Positions 8,996 through 18,086 are shown, numbered from the stretch's first letter. The stretch is 63,645 nt of DNA from Paraburkholderia lycopersici (GCF_900096975.1 NZ_FMYQ01000036.1:1-63645); one strand, 5' to 3'. Numbers and translations are program-made. The notes: generated by a model from the sequence alone, not told the origin.

Positions 8996-9277
8996 ATGAC
9001 TCGTCCTGGTTCGTCGTTGTTCCGTTTGCGCAAACTGCCGTTCGCCGCGTGCGCTTTGATCCTGATCGGGGCGCTTGCCGCGTGCAGCAGCGGGCCGCCG
9101 CTGTTTCTTTCGGACGGCCGCCCGACGGTCCAGGTGCAATGCCCGGCCTCGGGCGATCGCGATTCGTGCGCGCAGCAGGCCCGCGCCCGCTGCGACGGCG
9201 CGGGCTACGACACCGTCGCCCAGTCCACCGAGGGCGCCAACTACACGTTCGTGTTCGCCTGCCGCAAGGCGCAATGA
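8996..9277 (+). CDS. Small lipoprotein of unknown function
   Basis: A 93-residue protein with a lipoprotein signal peptide: basic start, hydrophobic core FAACALILIGALAAC and lipobox LAAC at residues 27-30, so the mature protein begins at Cys30. The 64-residue mature part has four further cysteines (VQCPA, DSCAQQ, ARCDG, FACRK), suggesting two disulfides in the periplasm. It follows the BON-like gene by 98 bp on the same strand. No function recognised. Confidence 0.65.
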   Translation: MTRPGSSLFRLRKLPFAACALILIGALAACSSGPPLFLSDGRPTVQVQCPASGDRDSCAQQARARCDGAGYDTVAQSTEGANYTFVFACRKAQ

Positions 9278-9305
9278 GCGCGTGGCGCGCTACTGACCTC
9301 GACGC

Positions 9306-10598
9306 TCAGTTTTCGGCGGCGGCGCTTGCGCCGCGCGCCGGCAGATTCAGCAAGAGGCGCAGCAGATCGGGTTGACGCCGCGTTGCCGTCTTCTGAAAGA
9401 TCGATTGCAACTGTTTGCGCACGGTGTCGTGCTGCACGCCCACATGTGCGGCGATTTCCTTTTGCGTGAGACCTTCCGCGAGCAGCAGCGCGATCCGGCA
9501 TTCGGCCGGCGAGAGATCGAACGCCGTGGCGAGCACCTGCTCGTCGACGAGCGGCGCGGACCGCGGATGATAAAACGTGAGCGCCGCGAAGGCGCGCAAT
9601 TCGGCGGCCGAGGCGTCTTCGGCCGTGACCACGTTGTAGAACGCGTAGAGCACTTCCTGCTGGCCCGCCGCGAGCTTCGTTGACGCTCGCTCGCCGAGCG
9701 GCGCCGGCTGCCCGGCGCCGGTTTCGCCGTGCGGCCGCGTTGCAAAAGCGGCGTTGGCGGCATCGGGCGCGATGGAGCCGATATCGCGGCCGACGATGCG
9801 CAGCGCCCGGAAGCGCGCCGCCGCCGCGCGCGCGCCGGTCGCCCGGCTGCGCAGCCGGGCCTCGCTCACGGCGATATCCTCGAGCAGGCGCGCGTGGTGA
9901 GGCGGAGCGAGCGTGAGCCGCCGCCCGCGCATCCGTACGAGCGTGGTCGCCTTCAGGAGCCGCTGCGCGGGCTCGTTGCTGTGGAGCACCTCGCCCAGCG
10001 CGCTGACGAGCATGGCCGGGGGGCGTGAGCGGTTGGCGAGCGTGTCGGCGTTCAACGTGAAGCGGCGCGCATAGAGCCGCACCGCGCGGATGAGATGCGG
10101 CGTGATCCGTTCGAGCATTTCGCGGTGCTCGCCTGGGAGCGGTCCTGCTTCGGCGCGGGCGCTGCATGCGAGCATGACCGCGAGCTCGTGTTGCTCGACG
10201 AGCTTGCACAGCGCCACGCAGCGATGGCCGTTGTCGGGCGGGCAGAGCTCGAAGCCGATGGTGGCGCCATCGGCGTCCGCACGGTCCGGCCCGACGCCGC
10301 AGTGCAGCCACTTGCCCGCCGGAAAAGCGCGCAGCCACGCAAAACGCGCGTCGTCGCGGTAGAGCGGGCGAATGCGTTCAAGCGGTTCCGCGCTCGCGAG
10401 CGCGAAACCGTCGCTCCAGGAAAACAGATCGCGCTGCCTGTCGAAGGCGAACAGATGAATCGACGCCACGCCCATCGTTTCGCGCAATTGCGCGCAAAAA
10501 TCCTTCCAGGCGCAAGGATTCTCGATCGTTTCGTAAATAGCATGCAGCAGGCGATCGTATTGTGTTTCGTTTGTTTTCACGCCGTTCTCATTGTTCAT
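9306..10598 (-). CDS. LuxR-type helix-turn-helix transcriptional regulator
   Basis: A 430-residue regulator. The C-terminal 65 residues are a LuxR/GerE helix-turn-helix (LSPAECRIALLLAEGLTQKE, then HVGVQHDTVRKQLQSIFQKT). The N-terminal 350 residues resemble the PAS/GAF-like sensor halves of Burkholderia orphan LuxR proteins (LLHAIYETIENPCAWKDF near the start); no acyl-homoserine-lactone signature is evident. Start uncertain: the ATG at 10598 (MNNENG) fits the expected first helix; in-frame upstream starts reach 10670 (a TTG). It converges on the lipoprotein gene. Ligand and targets unknown. Confidence 0.7.
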   Translation of the reverse strand: MNNENGVKTNETQYDRLLHAIYETIENPCAWKDFCAQLRETMGVASIHLFAFDRQRDLFSWSDGFALASAEPLERIRPLYRDDARFAWLRAFPAGKWLHCGVGPDRADADGATIGFELCPPDNGHRCVALCKLVEQHELAVMLACSARAEAGPLPGEHREMLERITPHLIRAVRLYARRFTLNADTLANRSRPPAMLVSALGEVLHSNEPAQRLLKATTLVRMRGRRLTLAPPHHARLLEDIAVSEARLRSRATGARAAAARFRALRIVGRDIGSIAPDAANAAFATRPHGETGAGQPAPLGERASTKLAAGQQEVLYAFYNVVTAEDASAAELRAFAALTFYHPRSAPLVDEQVLATAFDLSPAECRIALLLAEGLTQKEIAAHVGVQHDTVRKQLQSIFQKTATRRQPDLLRLLLNLPARGASAAAEN

Positions 10599-10960
10599 AT
10601 TGCGGACGCGTAATCCGGCGCATAATGCACCCCGCATAGCGTTCCACAATTGAGGAATATACAGACGCAATAGCCCCCGTTAATCTGCGTTCCGGTATGG
10701 ATGCGGATTTAACGTCAGCGTGGATGAGCGGCATCCGGAATTCCGTGCGGTATCCAACGGATAGGCGGGAGCGCAAGTCTTATTCTGATCTGACGTTACC
10801 AGTGAGACGCAAAATTTGCCGCAACGCGCATTGCGCGCGGTAAATCCGGCAGCAGGAAACCGTCGATTATCCGCTGCGTGCGGAAAAGCGGCGACGTGAC
10901 GAAAGTGAGCGCGCGCTATTTTGTGCCGCTCGATAAAACTTGTCATTACCGGGGGCAGCG
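10599..10960. other. Intergenic region between LuxR-type regulator and 75-aa gene
   Basis: About 360 bases between divergent genes. It is less GC-rich than the neighbouring genes and should hold both promoters. I see no convincing ORF (the longest, on the minus strand, lacks recognisable protein character) and no RNA gene. Confidence 0.5.
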
Positions 10961-11188
10961 ATGAATCACCATCAACTCGAAAAGGATATTGAGCACCTCG
11001 AACACATCATCGGGCGGCTTTCAGGTCGCGATCGTATTCCGCTTTCTTATTGGCGCGGCCGTCTCGATTCGGTATCGACCGCGAATCTGGTTCCATCGCA
11101 GATGTTGCGCGTAAAGCGGCTCAACGAAGCGTTGCGTGCGCTCGAAAGCCGTCTGGAACACGATTCGCTGCGCCAACCCGATCGCTAG
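10961..11188 (+). CDS. Small hypothetical helical protein
   Basis: A 75-residue, charged, probably all-helical protein (heptad-like EKDIEHLEHIIGRL at 7-20 and RVKRLNEALRALESRL near the end). GGGGG lies 6-10 bases upstream of the ATG, which supports this start over the in-frame GTG/TTG options from 10940. It precedes the H-NS-type gene by 104 bp on the same strand. No family recognised. Confidence 0.6.
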   Translation: MNHHQLEKDIEHLEHIIGRLSGRDRIPLSYWRGRLDSVSTANLVPSQMLRVKRLNEALRALESRLEHDSLRQPDR

Positions 11189-11292
11189 CGCCAACGCTTG
11201 GCGCGGGTTGAAAAAAAGCGCGCTGCCCGGGACGCTCGGACTCCAAACCGGTCACAATGGCACTCTCGTGACTGAACTGGAGATGATGTTTC

Positions 11293-11586
11293 ATGCCGAG
11301 CTACAAGCAATTGACCGCCCAACTGGAGAAGCTCCATAAGGAAGTCGCTGCGGCGCGTGAAAAGGAGATTGCCGAGGCGATCGCCGAGATCAAGGAAAAG
11401 ATCGCGGAGTACGACATCACCGCTGAAGAACTGGGTTTCGCGAGCCGCCGTGCGGGGCCGGCACGCAAGAAGGCGCTGCCTGCCCGCTACATGAACCCGA
11501 AAACCGGCGAGACATGGAGCGGCCGCGGCCGTACCCCGGGCTGGCTGGCGGGCAAGAACCGCGAACGCTTCCTCATCAAGGAATAA
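11293..11586 (+). CDS. H-NS family nucleoid-associated protein
   Basis: A 97-residue protein. The N-terminal half is a charged coiled coil for dimerisation (LTAQLEKLHKEVAAAREKEI), followed by the linker-proximal EYDITAEELGF. The C-terminus has the H-NS DNA-binding signature YMNPKTGETWSGRGRTPGWL at residues 66-85, whose GRGRTP loop inserts in the minor groove. It is shorter than E. coli H-NS (137 aa) but typical of the many short Burkholderia paralogues. Expected role: silencing or shaping of AT-rich DNA. GGAG lies 9-12 bases before the ATG. Confidence 0.9.
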   Translation: MPSYKQLTAQLEKLHKEVAAAREKEIAEAIAEIKEKIAEYDITAEELGFASRRAGPARKKALPARYMNPKTGETWSGRGRTPGWLAGKNRERFLIKE

Positions 11587-12148
11587 CCCGCCCGATCCGG
11601 CCGCGCGCCCCGTCGGGGGTGCGCAGGCTGTTTGCTGCCGGCATTCGTTTGTCCCGAAAAAGCTCACCTCAGAGGCCGCGCTTCGCGGGCCAGCAAGGGG
11701 CGGCGCGGACGAGCAGGGCAGCCGCCTGGCGTACAACTGTCTGGCGCGAAAGGGAATTTTCGTGAAGGTGGGGTGCGCTCCGTGAATCCGGATGCGGGCC
11801 GCCGGGGCGCGCGTCGCCTCGTCCTGTAAAAGCTCACCGTTCGGCAGCTAGCGCGAGCCGCGGCCGGCCGCCCCTGAGCCGGCTTGCCCATGCACGCATC
11901 AAACCTTTAGTCGACGGCTCGAATGCCGTGTATCATTCGGTCCCGGCGCCGTTCCGCGCGGGCATCCCAGGATTTTTCCGATCGCTCGTGCTATTTTCCG
12001 CGCCTGGCGCGGTCCGCGCACTTGCCGCATATGCACCCGCATTTGCCGCAGTTGCCACAGAAACCCGCTCGCAAGCGCCGCCGCGCTCGCCGCAACCCCC
12101 GCCGCGCGGCGCGGTTGCCCGAATTCATCAGTGATACCCGCCCTATCC
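11587..12148. other. Long intergenic region between H-NS paralogue and prfC
   Basis: About 560 bases. It starts with a terminator-like hairpin. It contains an 11-base direct repeat AAAAGCTCACC (11658-11668 and 11828-11838) and a run of TTGCCGCA-like units around 12020-12060. TATCAT near 11930 could be a -10 box for prfC, but no good -35 pairs with it. ORFs here on both strands look like shadows. No RNA gene recognised. Confidence 0.4.
11603..11624 (+). terminator. Hairpin after H-NS-type gene
   Basis: GCGCGCCCC (11603-11611) pairs with GGGGTGCGC (11616-11624) across a GTCG loop, with one G-U pair. It starts 17 bases after the stop. Only a weak T-rich stretch follows, so this may be a poor or Rho-assisted terminator. 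Confidence 0.45.
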
Positions 12149-13750
12149 ATGTCAGTAGCCGAACTCAGACGCCGCCGCACGTTCGCGGTCATTTCTCACC
12201 CGGACGCGGGCAAGACCACGCTCACCGAAAAGCTGCTGCTGTTTTCGGGCGCGATCCAGATCGCCGGCACCGTGAAGGGCAAGAAGAGCGGCCGCTTCGC
12301 GACCTCCGACTGGATGGAGATCGAAAAGCAGCGCGGCATTTCGGTCGCGAGTTCGGTCATGCAGTTCGAGTACGGCGACGCCGTCATCAACCTGCTCGAC
12401 ACGCCGGGCCACGAGGACTTCTCGGAAGACACCTACCGCGTGCTGACAGCCGTCGACGCGGCCGTGATGGTGATCGACGGCGCGAACGGCGTGGAAGCGC
12501 AAACGCTCAAGCTGCTCGAAGTCTGCCGCAGCCGCAAGACGCCGATTCTCACGTTCATCAACAAGCTCGACCGCGAGGTGCGCGAGCCGCTCGACCTGCT
12601 CGACGAAATCGAGCAGCACCTCGGCGTGGCCGCCGTGCCGTTCACCTGGCCCATCGGCATGGGCAAGGAGTTTCAGGGTGTCTACGACATCCAGCGCGAC
12701 CAGGTGCGCGTGTTTCGCGCGGGACAGGAAACGCTCGGCGGCGCGGTGGAAACGCTGCAGGGCATTAGCGACGAAGAAGGCGAAGCGCGCTTTGGCTATC
12801 ACTGGAAGCGCACGAAGGAAGAAGTCGAGCTGATTACCGGCGCGACGCCCGCATTCGACCGCGACGCGTTCCTGGCCGGCGAGCAGTCGCCGGTGCTGTT
12901 CGGCTCGGCGATCAACAACTTCGGCGTGAAGGAAATTCTCGACGCGCTCGTCGATCTCGCGCCGCCGCCCTCGCCCCGCATGACCGTGCAGCGTCCGGTG
13001 TCGCCCGACGAGCCCAGGTTCACGGGCGTCGTGTTCAAGGTGCAGGCCAACATGGACCTCGCGCACCGCGACCGCGTGGCGTTCATCCGCGTGTGTTCGG
13101 GCCGCTTCGAGCGCGGCATGCAGCTCAAGGTCACGCGCAACAACAAGACCTTCCGCGCGAACAACGTGGTGAGCTTTCTTTCGCAGCGCCGCGAGACCGT
13201 GGCCGAGGCCTATCCTGGCGATATCATCGGTATTCCTAACCATGGCACGCTGAGCCTCGGCGATACGCTCACCGAAGGCGAAGACCTCCAGTTCACGGGC
13301 CTGCCGTTCTTCGCGCCGGAAATCTTCCAGACCATCGAAGTGGTCGACCCCATGCGCGCCAAGCAGCTTGGCGAAGCGCTCAAGCAGCTTGGCGAGGAAG
13401 GCGCGATCCAGGTGTTCCGTCCGCTGCACGGCGGTTCGACGATCCTCGGCGCCGTGGGCCAGCTCCAGTTCGAAGTGGTTTCGCACCGTCTCTCGGCCGA
13501 GTACAAGGTGGACGTGCGCATCATGCCGGCGCGCTATCGTCTTTCGCGCTGGGTCACCTGCGACGATCCCGCCGAGCTGCGCCGCTTCACCGACTCGTAC
13601 GCCGCCCGCATGGCTTACGACGCGTCGAACGCGCCGACGTATCTCGCTTCGCACGTATCGGAAATCGAGGTCGCGCAAAAGGCCTGGCCGAAGATCGTCT
13701 TCAACGAACTGCGCGAGCACTCGGGCGCGCCGTTCCGCAAGTCGATGTAA
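12149..13750 (+). CDS. prfC: Peptide chain release factor 3 (RF3, translational GTPase)
   Basis: A 533-residue GTPase that removes RF1/RF2 from the ribosome after peptide release. The G domain has G1 SHPDAGKTT near residue 17, G3 DTPGHEDF and G4 NKLDRE; RF3-specific features include KGKKSGRFATSDWMEIEKQRGISV. Full family length (E. coli RF3 has 529). The ATG at 12149 matches the family N-terminus (MSVAELRRRRTFAVISHP); a GTG at 12131 is in frame but adds six unlikely residues. No strong ribosome site is visible at either. Single gene. Confidence 0.92.
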   Translation: MSVAELRRRRTFAVISHPDAGKTTLTEKLLLFSGAIQIAGTVKGKKSGRFATSDWMEIEKQRGISVASSVMQFEYGDAVINLLDTPGHEDFSEDTYRVLTAVDAAVMVIDGANGVEAQTLKLLEVCRSRKTPILTFINKLDREVREPLDLLDEIEQHLGVAAVPFTWPIGMGKEFQGVYDIQRDQVRVFRAGQETLGGAVETLQGISDEEGEARFGYHWKRTKEEVELITGATPAFDRDAFLAGEQSPVLFGSAINNFGVKEILDALVDLAPPPSPRMTVQRPVSPDEPRFTGVVFKVQANMDLAHRDRVAFIRVCSGRFERGMQLKVTRNNKTFRANNVVSFLSQRRETVAEAYPGDIIGIPNHGTLSLGDTLTEGEDLQFTGLPFFAPEIFQTIEVVDPMRAKQLGEALKQLGEEGAIQVFRPLHGGSTILGAVGQLQFEVVSHRLSAEYKVDVRIMPARYRLSRWVTCDDPAELRRFTDSYAARMAYDASNAPTYLASHVSEIEVAQKAWPKIVFNELREHSGAPFRKSM

Positions 13751-13753
13751 AAC

Positions 13754-13775
13754 ATGCGGCGCGCTCGCGCCGCAT
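13754..13775 (+). terminator. Perfect hairpin directly after prfC
   Basis: ATGCGGCGCG (13754-13763) pairs perfectly with CGCGCCGCAT (13766-13775) around CT, four bases after the stop codon. The geometric loop is two bases, so the real loop is probably CGCTCG. No T-tract follows; termination ability is uncertain. Confidence 0.45.
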
Positions 13776-13983
13776 TCTCGAACCGCCTTTCTTCTCGCAC
13801 ACGGCGGTGAATGCGCGGTCGACGCGGCGTGCGACCTCATGCCGCCGCGACTGCGCGCACTCGCGCCGGGCGAAAAACGCGCATCGCCTGCGCGCTTGCC
13901 CTATCCTCTCCTCGTAGCGGTAAAACCCGAAAAACCGGCGTCCGCCCTCTGTGCGCGCGCCTGGCAGACAACGAGGAGTCCCT

Positions 13984-16347
13984 GTGACCGTACGCAATCT
14001 CGACGCGGTGTTCCAGCCGAAATCCGTGGCCGTGATCGGCGCCTCGCGGCGTCCCGGCAGCATCGGCAACATGGTGTGGCAGCGGCTGATCGAAGGCGGC
14101 TTCACGAGCCCGCTGTGGGCCGTGAATCCGCGCCATGCGGGCGACGTCGAGGCGTTCGACGGCCGTCCCGTTCTGGCCGACGCGGGCGACCTGCCCGAAG
14201 CCCCCGGCATCGCGATCATCTGCACGCGGCCCGCCACGTGGCCCGCGCTCGTACACCGGCTGGGCGGCATGGGCACGCGCGCGGCCATCATCGTGGGCGA
14301 GGCGCGCGACGAGGCCGATCACGCCGACTTGCGCCACGCGCTGGCGGCGGCGCGCCCGCACCTGCTGCGCATCGTGGGGCCGGGCAGTCTCGGCGCGCTC
14401 ACGCCCGCGCTCAACGCGCAACTGGGCGCGGCGGCTTCGATTGCGCGCAAGGGCGGCGTGGCCTGGGTCTCGCAGTCCAACGCGCTCACCAATGCCGTGC
14501 TGCGCTGGGCCGCCCCGCGCGGCCTCGGCTTTTCGCACGTGATCGCGCTCGGCGACGAAGCCGACGTCGACGTGGGCGACGTGCTCGACTACCTCGCGAG
14601 CGACCCGGGCACGCGCGCCATCCTGCTCGAAGTGGACACGATCCGCGCGGCGCGCAAGTTCATGTCGGCGGCGCGCGCGGCGGCGCGCAACAAGCCCGTG
14701 CTCGCGCTGAGGAGCGGCCGCGACGACAAGGGCGACGCCCTCTACACGGCGGCGTTCCGGCGCGCGGGACTCGTGCGCGTCGATACGCTCGACGACCTGC
14801 TCGATGAAATCGAAACGCTCGGCGTGGGCCGCGTGGCCGCGAGCGACACGGCCACGCTCATCACGAGCGACCGCGGCGTGGCGACGCTCGCGCGCGACGC
14901 CTTCACGAAAGCCGGCGACACGCTCGCGCGCTGGGACGACTCGGCGCTCGCGGCCATCCATGCCGCGCTGCCGCACGCGCAGTCGGACAATCCGCTCGTG
15001 CTCGGCGAAACGGCGAAGCCCGAGCACTTCGGCCTCGCGCTGCAAACGCTCGCCACGCAACGCTCTAGCGGCACGGCGTTCATCGTGCACGCGCCCACGC
15101 ACAGCGCGCCGGTGGACGACGTGGCGCGCACGCTGATCGAGCATCAGCGCTTCGCGTATCGCGGCATGCTGGCGTGCTTCTTCGGCGGCGTGGAGGAGAA
15201 AACGCGCGACGAGCTGCACGCGCACGGCATTCCCGTGCACACCACGCCGCGGCGGCTCGCGCGCGCGTTCGCGCGTCTCGTCGATTACCGGCTGGGCCGC
15301 GAGCTGTTGATGCAGACGCCCGAAACGATGCCCGCGCAAGGCCCGGCCGCGATCGAGGCCGCGCAGGGCGAGGCGCGCGCGGCGCTGGCGACCGGGCGCA
15401 CGGAGCTCGAAGGCGAGGAGGCCGCGAGGCTGCTGGCGCGATTCGGGCTCGTCACGCAGGCGCAGGACGAGCCGGGCGTCAAGCCCGTGGTCGACGTGAC
15501 GGTGGAATTCCGCGACGACGAGAACTTCGGCCCGGTGTTCCGCTTCGTCGCGCCGTCGCCGGACGAGATTTCGCCGCCGCTGCGCGTCTACAGCCTGCCG
15601 CCGCTCAATCCCGTGCTGTCGCGCGATATCGTGGCGCGCTCGCCCTATGTGCGCTACGTGGCGCCCGAGCCGACGCTGGCCGCGCTCACCGAGCTTTCGC
15701 AAGTGGTGTGCGAGGTGAGGGAGATCGTGGGCTTGAATTTGACGTTGCGCGTCCTGCACGGGGCGACCGTGGTCGTGGCGCCGCGCCTGAAGCTCGCGGA
15801 AAATCGCAGCCGCTTTGCGATCATGCCGTATCCGCGCCGCCTCGAAGAAACGCTCGACTGGCACGGCGAACGCCTCACGATCCGGCCGATCCGCCCCGAG
15901 GACGAAGCGATGCACCGCACGTTCGTCGAATCGATGACGCCCGACGATTTGCGCATGCGTTTCTTTTCGGCGGTGCGCAGCTTCGACCATACGCAGCTCG
16001 CGCGCATGACGCAGATCGACTACGACCGCGAAATGGCGCTTCTCGCGATCGTCGAGGGCGAGGACGGCCAGCCGCGCACGCTGGGCGTGGCGCGCGCCGT
16101 GGCCGACCCGGACAACGAGACCGCCGAGTTCGCGGTCGCTATTCTTTCGAATCTCAAGGGGCGCGGCCTCGGGCACCTGCTGATGTCGCGCATCATCGAG
16201 TACGCGCGCTCGCGCGGCACGCACTGGCTGCTCGGCGAAGCGCTGCGCGAAAACGCGCCGATGATCGGCCTCGCGCGCGCCTGCGGCTTCACCGTCACGC
16301 CGACGGAAGATCCGGGCGTGGTCGGTTTTCGCATGCCGCTCGACTGA
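13984..16347 (+). CDS. Pat-like GNAT protein acetyltransferase with degenerate acyl-CoA ligase region
   Basis: A 787-residue protein laid out like Pat/PatZ (YfiQ), which acetylates lysines of metabolic enzymes such as acetyl-CoA synthetase. An N-terminal CoA-binding Rossmann domain (1 to about 125, VAVIGASRRPGSIGNMVW) is followed by a succinyl-CoA-ligase-like domain (about 150-290), a short remnant of ATP-grasp (about 475-610) and a C-terminal GNAT domain (from 631, LTIRPIRPEDE) with acetyl-CoA loop LKGRGLGHLL near 725. Odd: the loop that in active ligases carries the phospho-histidine (SHTG) is absent between RSGRDDKGD and YTAAFRRAG, and most of the ATP-grasp is gone, so the protein is about 100 residues shorter than PatZ. 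GAGGAG lies 8 bases before the GTG start. Confidence 0.75.
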   Translation: MTVRNLDAVFQPKSVAVIGASRRPGSIGNMVWQRLIEGGFTSPLWAVNPRHAGDVEAFDGRPVLADAGDLPEAPGIAIICTRPATWPALVHRLGGMGTRAAIIVGEARDEADHADLRHALAAARPHLLRIVGPGSLGALTPALNAQLGAAASIARKGGVAWVSQSNALTNAVLRWAAPRGLGFSHVIALGDEADVDVGDVLDYLASDPGTRAILLEVDTIRAARKFMSAARAAARNKPVLALRSGRDDKGDALYTAAFRRAGLVRVDTLDDLLDEIETLGVGRVAASDTATLITSDRGVATLARDAFTKAGDTLARWDDSALAAIHAALPHAQSDNPLVLGETAKPEHFGLALQTLATQRSSGTAFIVHAPTHSAPVDDVARTLIEHQRFAYRGMLACFFGGVEEKTRDELHAHGIPVHTTPRRLARAFARLVDYRLGRELLMQTPETMPAQGPAAIEAAQGEARAALATGRTELEGEEAARLLARFGLVTQAQDEPGVKPVVDVTVEFRDDENFGPVFRFVAPSPDEISPPLRVYSLPPLNPVLSRDIVARSPYVRYVAPEPTLAALTELSQVVCEVREIVGLNLTLRVLHGATVVVAPRLKLAENRSRFAIMPYPRRLEETLDWHGERLTIRPIRPEDEAMHRTFVESMTPDDLRMRFFSAVRSFDHTQLARMTQIDYDREMALLAIVEGEDGQPRTLGVARAVADPDNETAEFAVAILSNLKGRGLGHLLMSRIIEYARSRGTHWLLGEALRENAPMIGLARACGFTVTPTEDPGVVGFRMPLD

Positions 16348-16368
16348 GTCGAAGCCGGCGTTTGCCGC

Positions 16369-16914
16369 TTACGCCGCGAGCTTCGCGAGCGCGTCGTCGA
16401 TCTGGCCGCGCGTGAGCGACAGCTCTTCGAGCCAGGCGTCGCCATACTGCGCGCCGGTTTCCTTTTCGAGGCGCGCGATCGTCGCGGCGCAGCGCGCGGC
16501 GTCCTTCGGCGTGGCGATGAACGCCTTGATCGACTGGCCGCCCTGGAACGCCTCGAACAGCGGCGTGCGGATTTCCTCGGGCAGCGCGCGCGTGGTCCAC
16601 TGATGCGTCTTGCCGTTGAAGGTCAGCGAAGGCGGCAGCACGCGCTCCTTGCGCGTGGCCGGAATCAGGCCGAAGTTGCGCGCGGCCTCGGCGATCTGCC
16701 CGGCCGTGAAAAGCTCCTCGGGAGCGATCTCGAACCGGGCGATGGCGGTTTCGACGGTCTTCATCGCATCGGCGCGGTCATCGCGCTTTTTCTGCGCGCG
16801 CGCGACGATGTCGCGCAGCTCGTCGGCTTCATCGGCTGTGATCGTGAAGCTCGCCTGTTTCTGCTGAAGCTCGGAAAAGCGCTGGAATTCTTGATCGGTC
16901 AGAAGTTTCGCCAT
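16369..16914 (-). CDS. Hypothetical protein, helical N-terminus
   Basis: A 181-residue soluble protein. Residues 1-60 are charged and helical (FQRFSELQQKQ, ADELRDIVARAQKKRDDRAD). The segment ARFEIAPEELF (59-69) resembles the AEYDITAEELGF linker of the H-NS paralogue at 11293-11586, but the C-terminal half lacks the WSGRGR DNA-binding signature, so any kinship is speculative. The start was chosen at MAKLLTDQ; an in-frame ATG at 16959 adds 15 unlikely residues. It converges on the Pat-like gene with a 21-bp gap. Function unknown. Confidence 0.6.
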   Translation of the reverse strand: MAKLLTDQEFQRFSELQQKQASFTITADEADELRDIVARAQKKRDDRADAMKTVETAIARFEIAPEELFTAGQIAEAARNFGLIPATRKERVLPPSLTFNGKTHQWTTRALPEEIRTPLFEAFQGGQSIKAFIATPKDAARCAATIARLEKETGAQYGDAWLEELSLTRGQIDDALAKLAA

Positions 16915-17173
16915 GGATTTCGAATGCGCGGCCGCCGCGCGCCCGCTGTTTGCGAGCAAGGGCGACGGGCCGGTTTTTTGGGAGGGCCGCCATTCTAACC
17001 GTTTTGCGCGCGGTTTCCACCTCGCGCGAGGGCGCTCGCAAGGGGACGCATGTGCGTCCCGCGCACTGGGGTGCGATCCGGCCTGTCCGCGCGAGCGGCG
17101 TCGATCGCAGGCGTCGGAGCGGGAGGCGCCCGTCGCGCCGAAGCCGGCCTGCCCGGGTTGCTCGTATCGCGCC

Positions 17174-18007
17174 CTACGCCGCGCCTTGCTCCCGGAACAT
17201 CGACAAGCTCTGCACGCTCGCGCGCAGCATATGCGTCGCTTCGTCGAGCGAGGGCGCGATGTATTGGTCGATGCGCTTGAGAAACGGACAGGTGAGCGCG
17301 GCGATCGCCTGTCCCGAAGGCCCGAGCACCGGAAACGTCACGTCGGTCACGCCGAAGATCTGCTGGCTGTCCTTGCGCGAGTAGCCCGCCTCGCGCACCT
17401 GCGCGCACGCGGCCTCCAGCGCCGCGCGGTCGATCGTTACCTCGCCCTTCACCTTCGTATGCTCCGCGAGCATGTGGGCGCGCTGCTCCGGCGTTTGCCA
17501 GGCGAGGAGCGTGCGGCCCGAGCTCGTATCGACGAGACCGACGCGCGAACCCGGCCGCACGGCGATGCCCCACGTACCGGGACCGTCCACTTGTGCGATC
17601 ACGAGCAGGTTGCCGCGGTCGTACACCGTGAGATGGCAGGACTGCTCGGCATCGTCGGCGAAGCGCTGCATGAGCGGCAGCGCTTCGCCGATCAGGCGCT
17701 CTATCGGCGGATGGCGGTGCGCGAGCGCGAAGAGCTTCAGGCTCAGGGCGTAACGGTCGCCGGCTTCCGAGCGCACGGCGTACTGCCGCGCCACGAGCCG
17801 CTCGAGCATGCGGTAGATCTCGCTCGCGTTGCGCCCGAGCGCCTTCGTGATTTCGGCGCGCGTGAGACCGCCGCGCTGCTCCGCGAGCAGTTCGAGGATG
17901 TCGAGCCCCTTGTCGAGCGCGGGCGCGCGATAGCGGTCGCCGTCGTCTTTCTCATCGGCTTCTTCGGGCACGTTGTCCATCTGGCCTTTTTTCGCGTTGT
18001 TTTCCAT
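17174..18007 (-). CDS. IclR-family transcriptional regulator
   Basis: A 277-residue IclR regulator: a winged helix-turn-helix near the N-terminus (APALDKGLDILELLAEQRGG, then TKALGRNASEIYRMLERL) and an effector-binding domain (PGSRVGLVDTSSGRTLLAW, GYSRKDSQQIFGVTDVTFPV). The ATG at 18007 has GGGGA about 8 bases upstream; in-frame starts up to 18064 lack this. It is divergent from the L-fucose catabolic genes, so it probably controls them with a pathway intermediate as ligand. The intergenic region holds an inverted repeat 80 bp before this start, which fits an IclR operator. Confidence 0.82.
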   Translation of the reverse strand: MENNAKKGQMDNVPEEADEKDDGDRYRAPALDKGLDILELLAEQRGGLTRAEITKALGRNASEIYRMLERLVARQYAVRSEAGDRYALSLKLFALAHRHPPIERLIGEALPLMQRFADDAEQSCHLTVYDRGNLLVIAQVDGPGTWGIAVRPGSRVGLVDTSSGRTLLAWQTPEQRAHMLAEHTKVKGEVTIDRAALEAACAQVREAGYSRKDSQQIFGVTDVTFPVLGPSGQAIAALTCPFLKRIDQYIAPSLDEATHMLRASVQSLSMFREQGAA

Positions 18008-18086
18008 TCGATCGTCCCCAGGGAAATCACGGACCCATGCTGCACCGCACATTCCTTGACCCACGGCCGTGCGTATATGAATAATG

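Noticed and set aside
10680..10946. 88-aa minus-strand ORF in the regulator intergenic region
   Set aside because: Composition not protein-like, no ribosome site, no recognisable segment.
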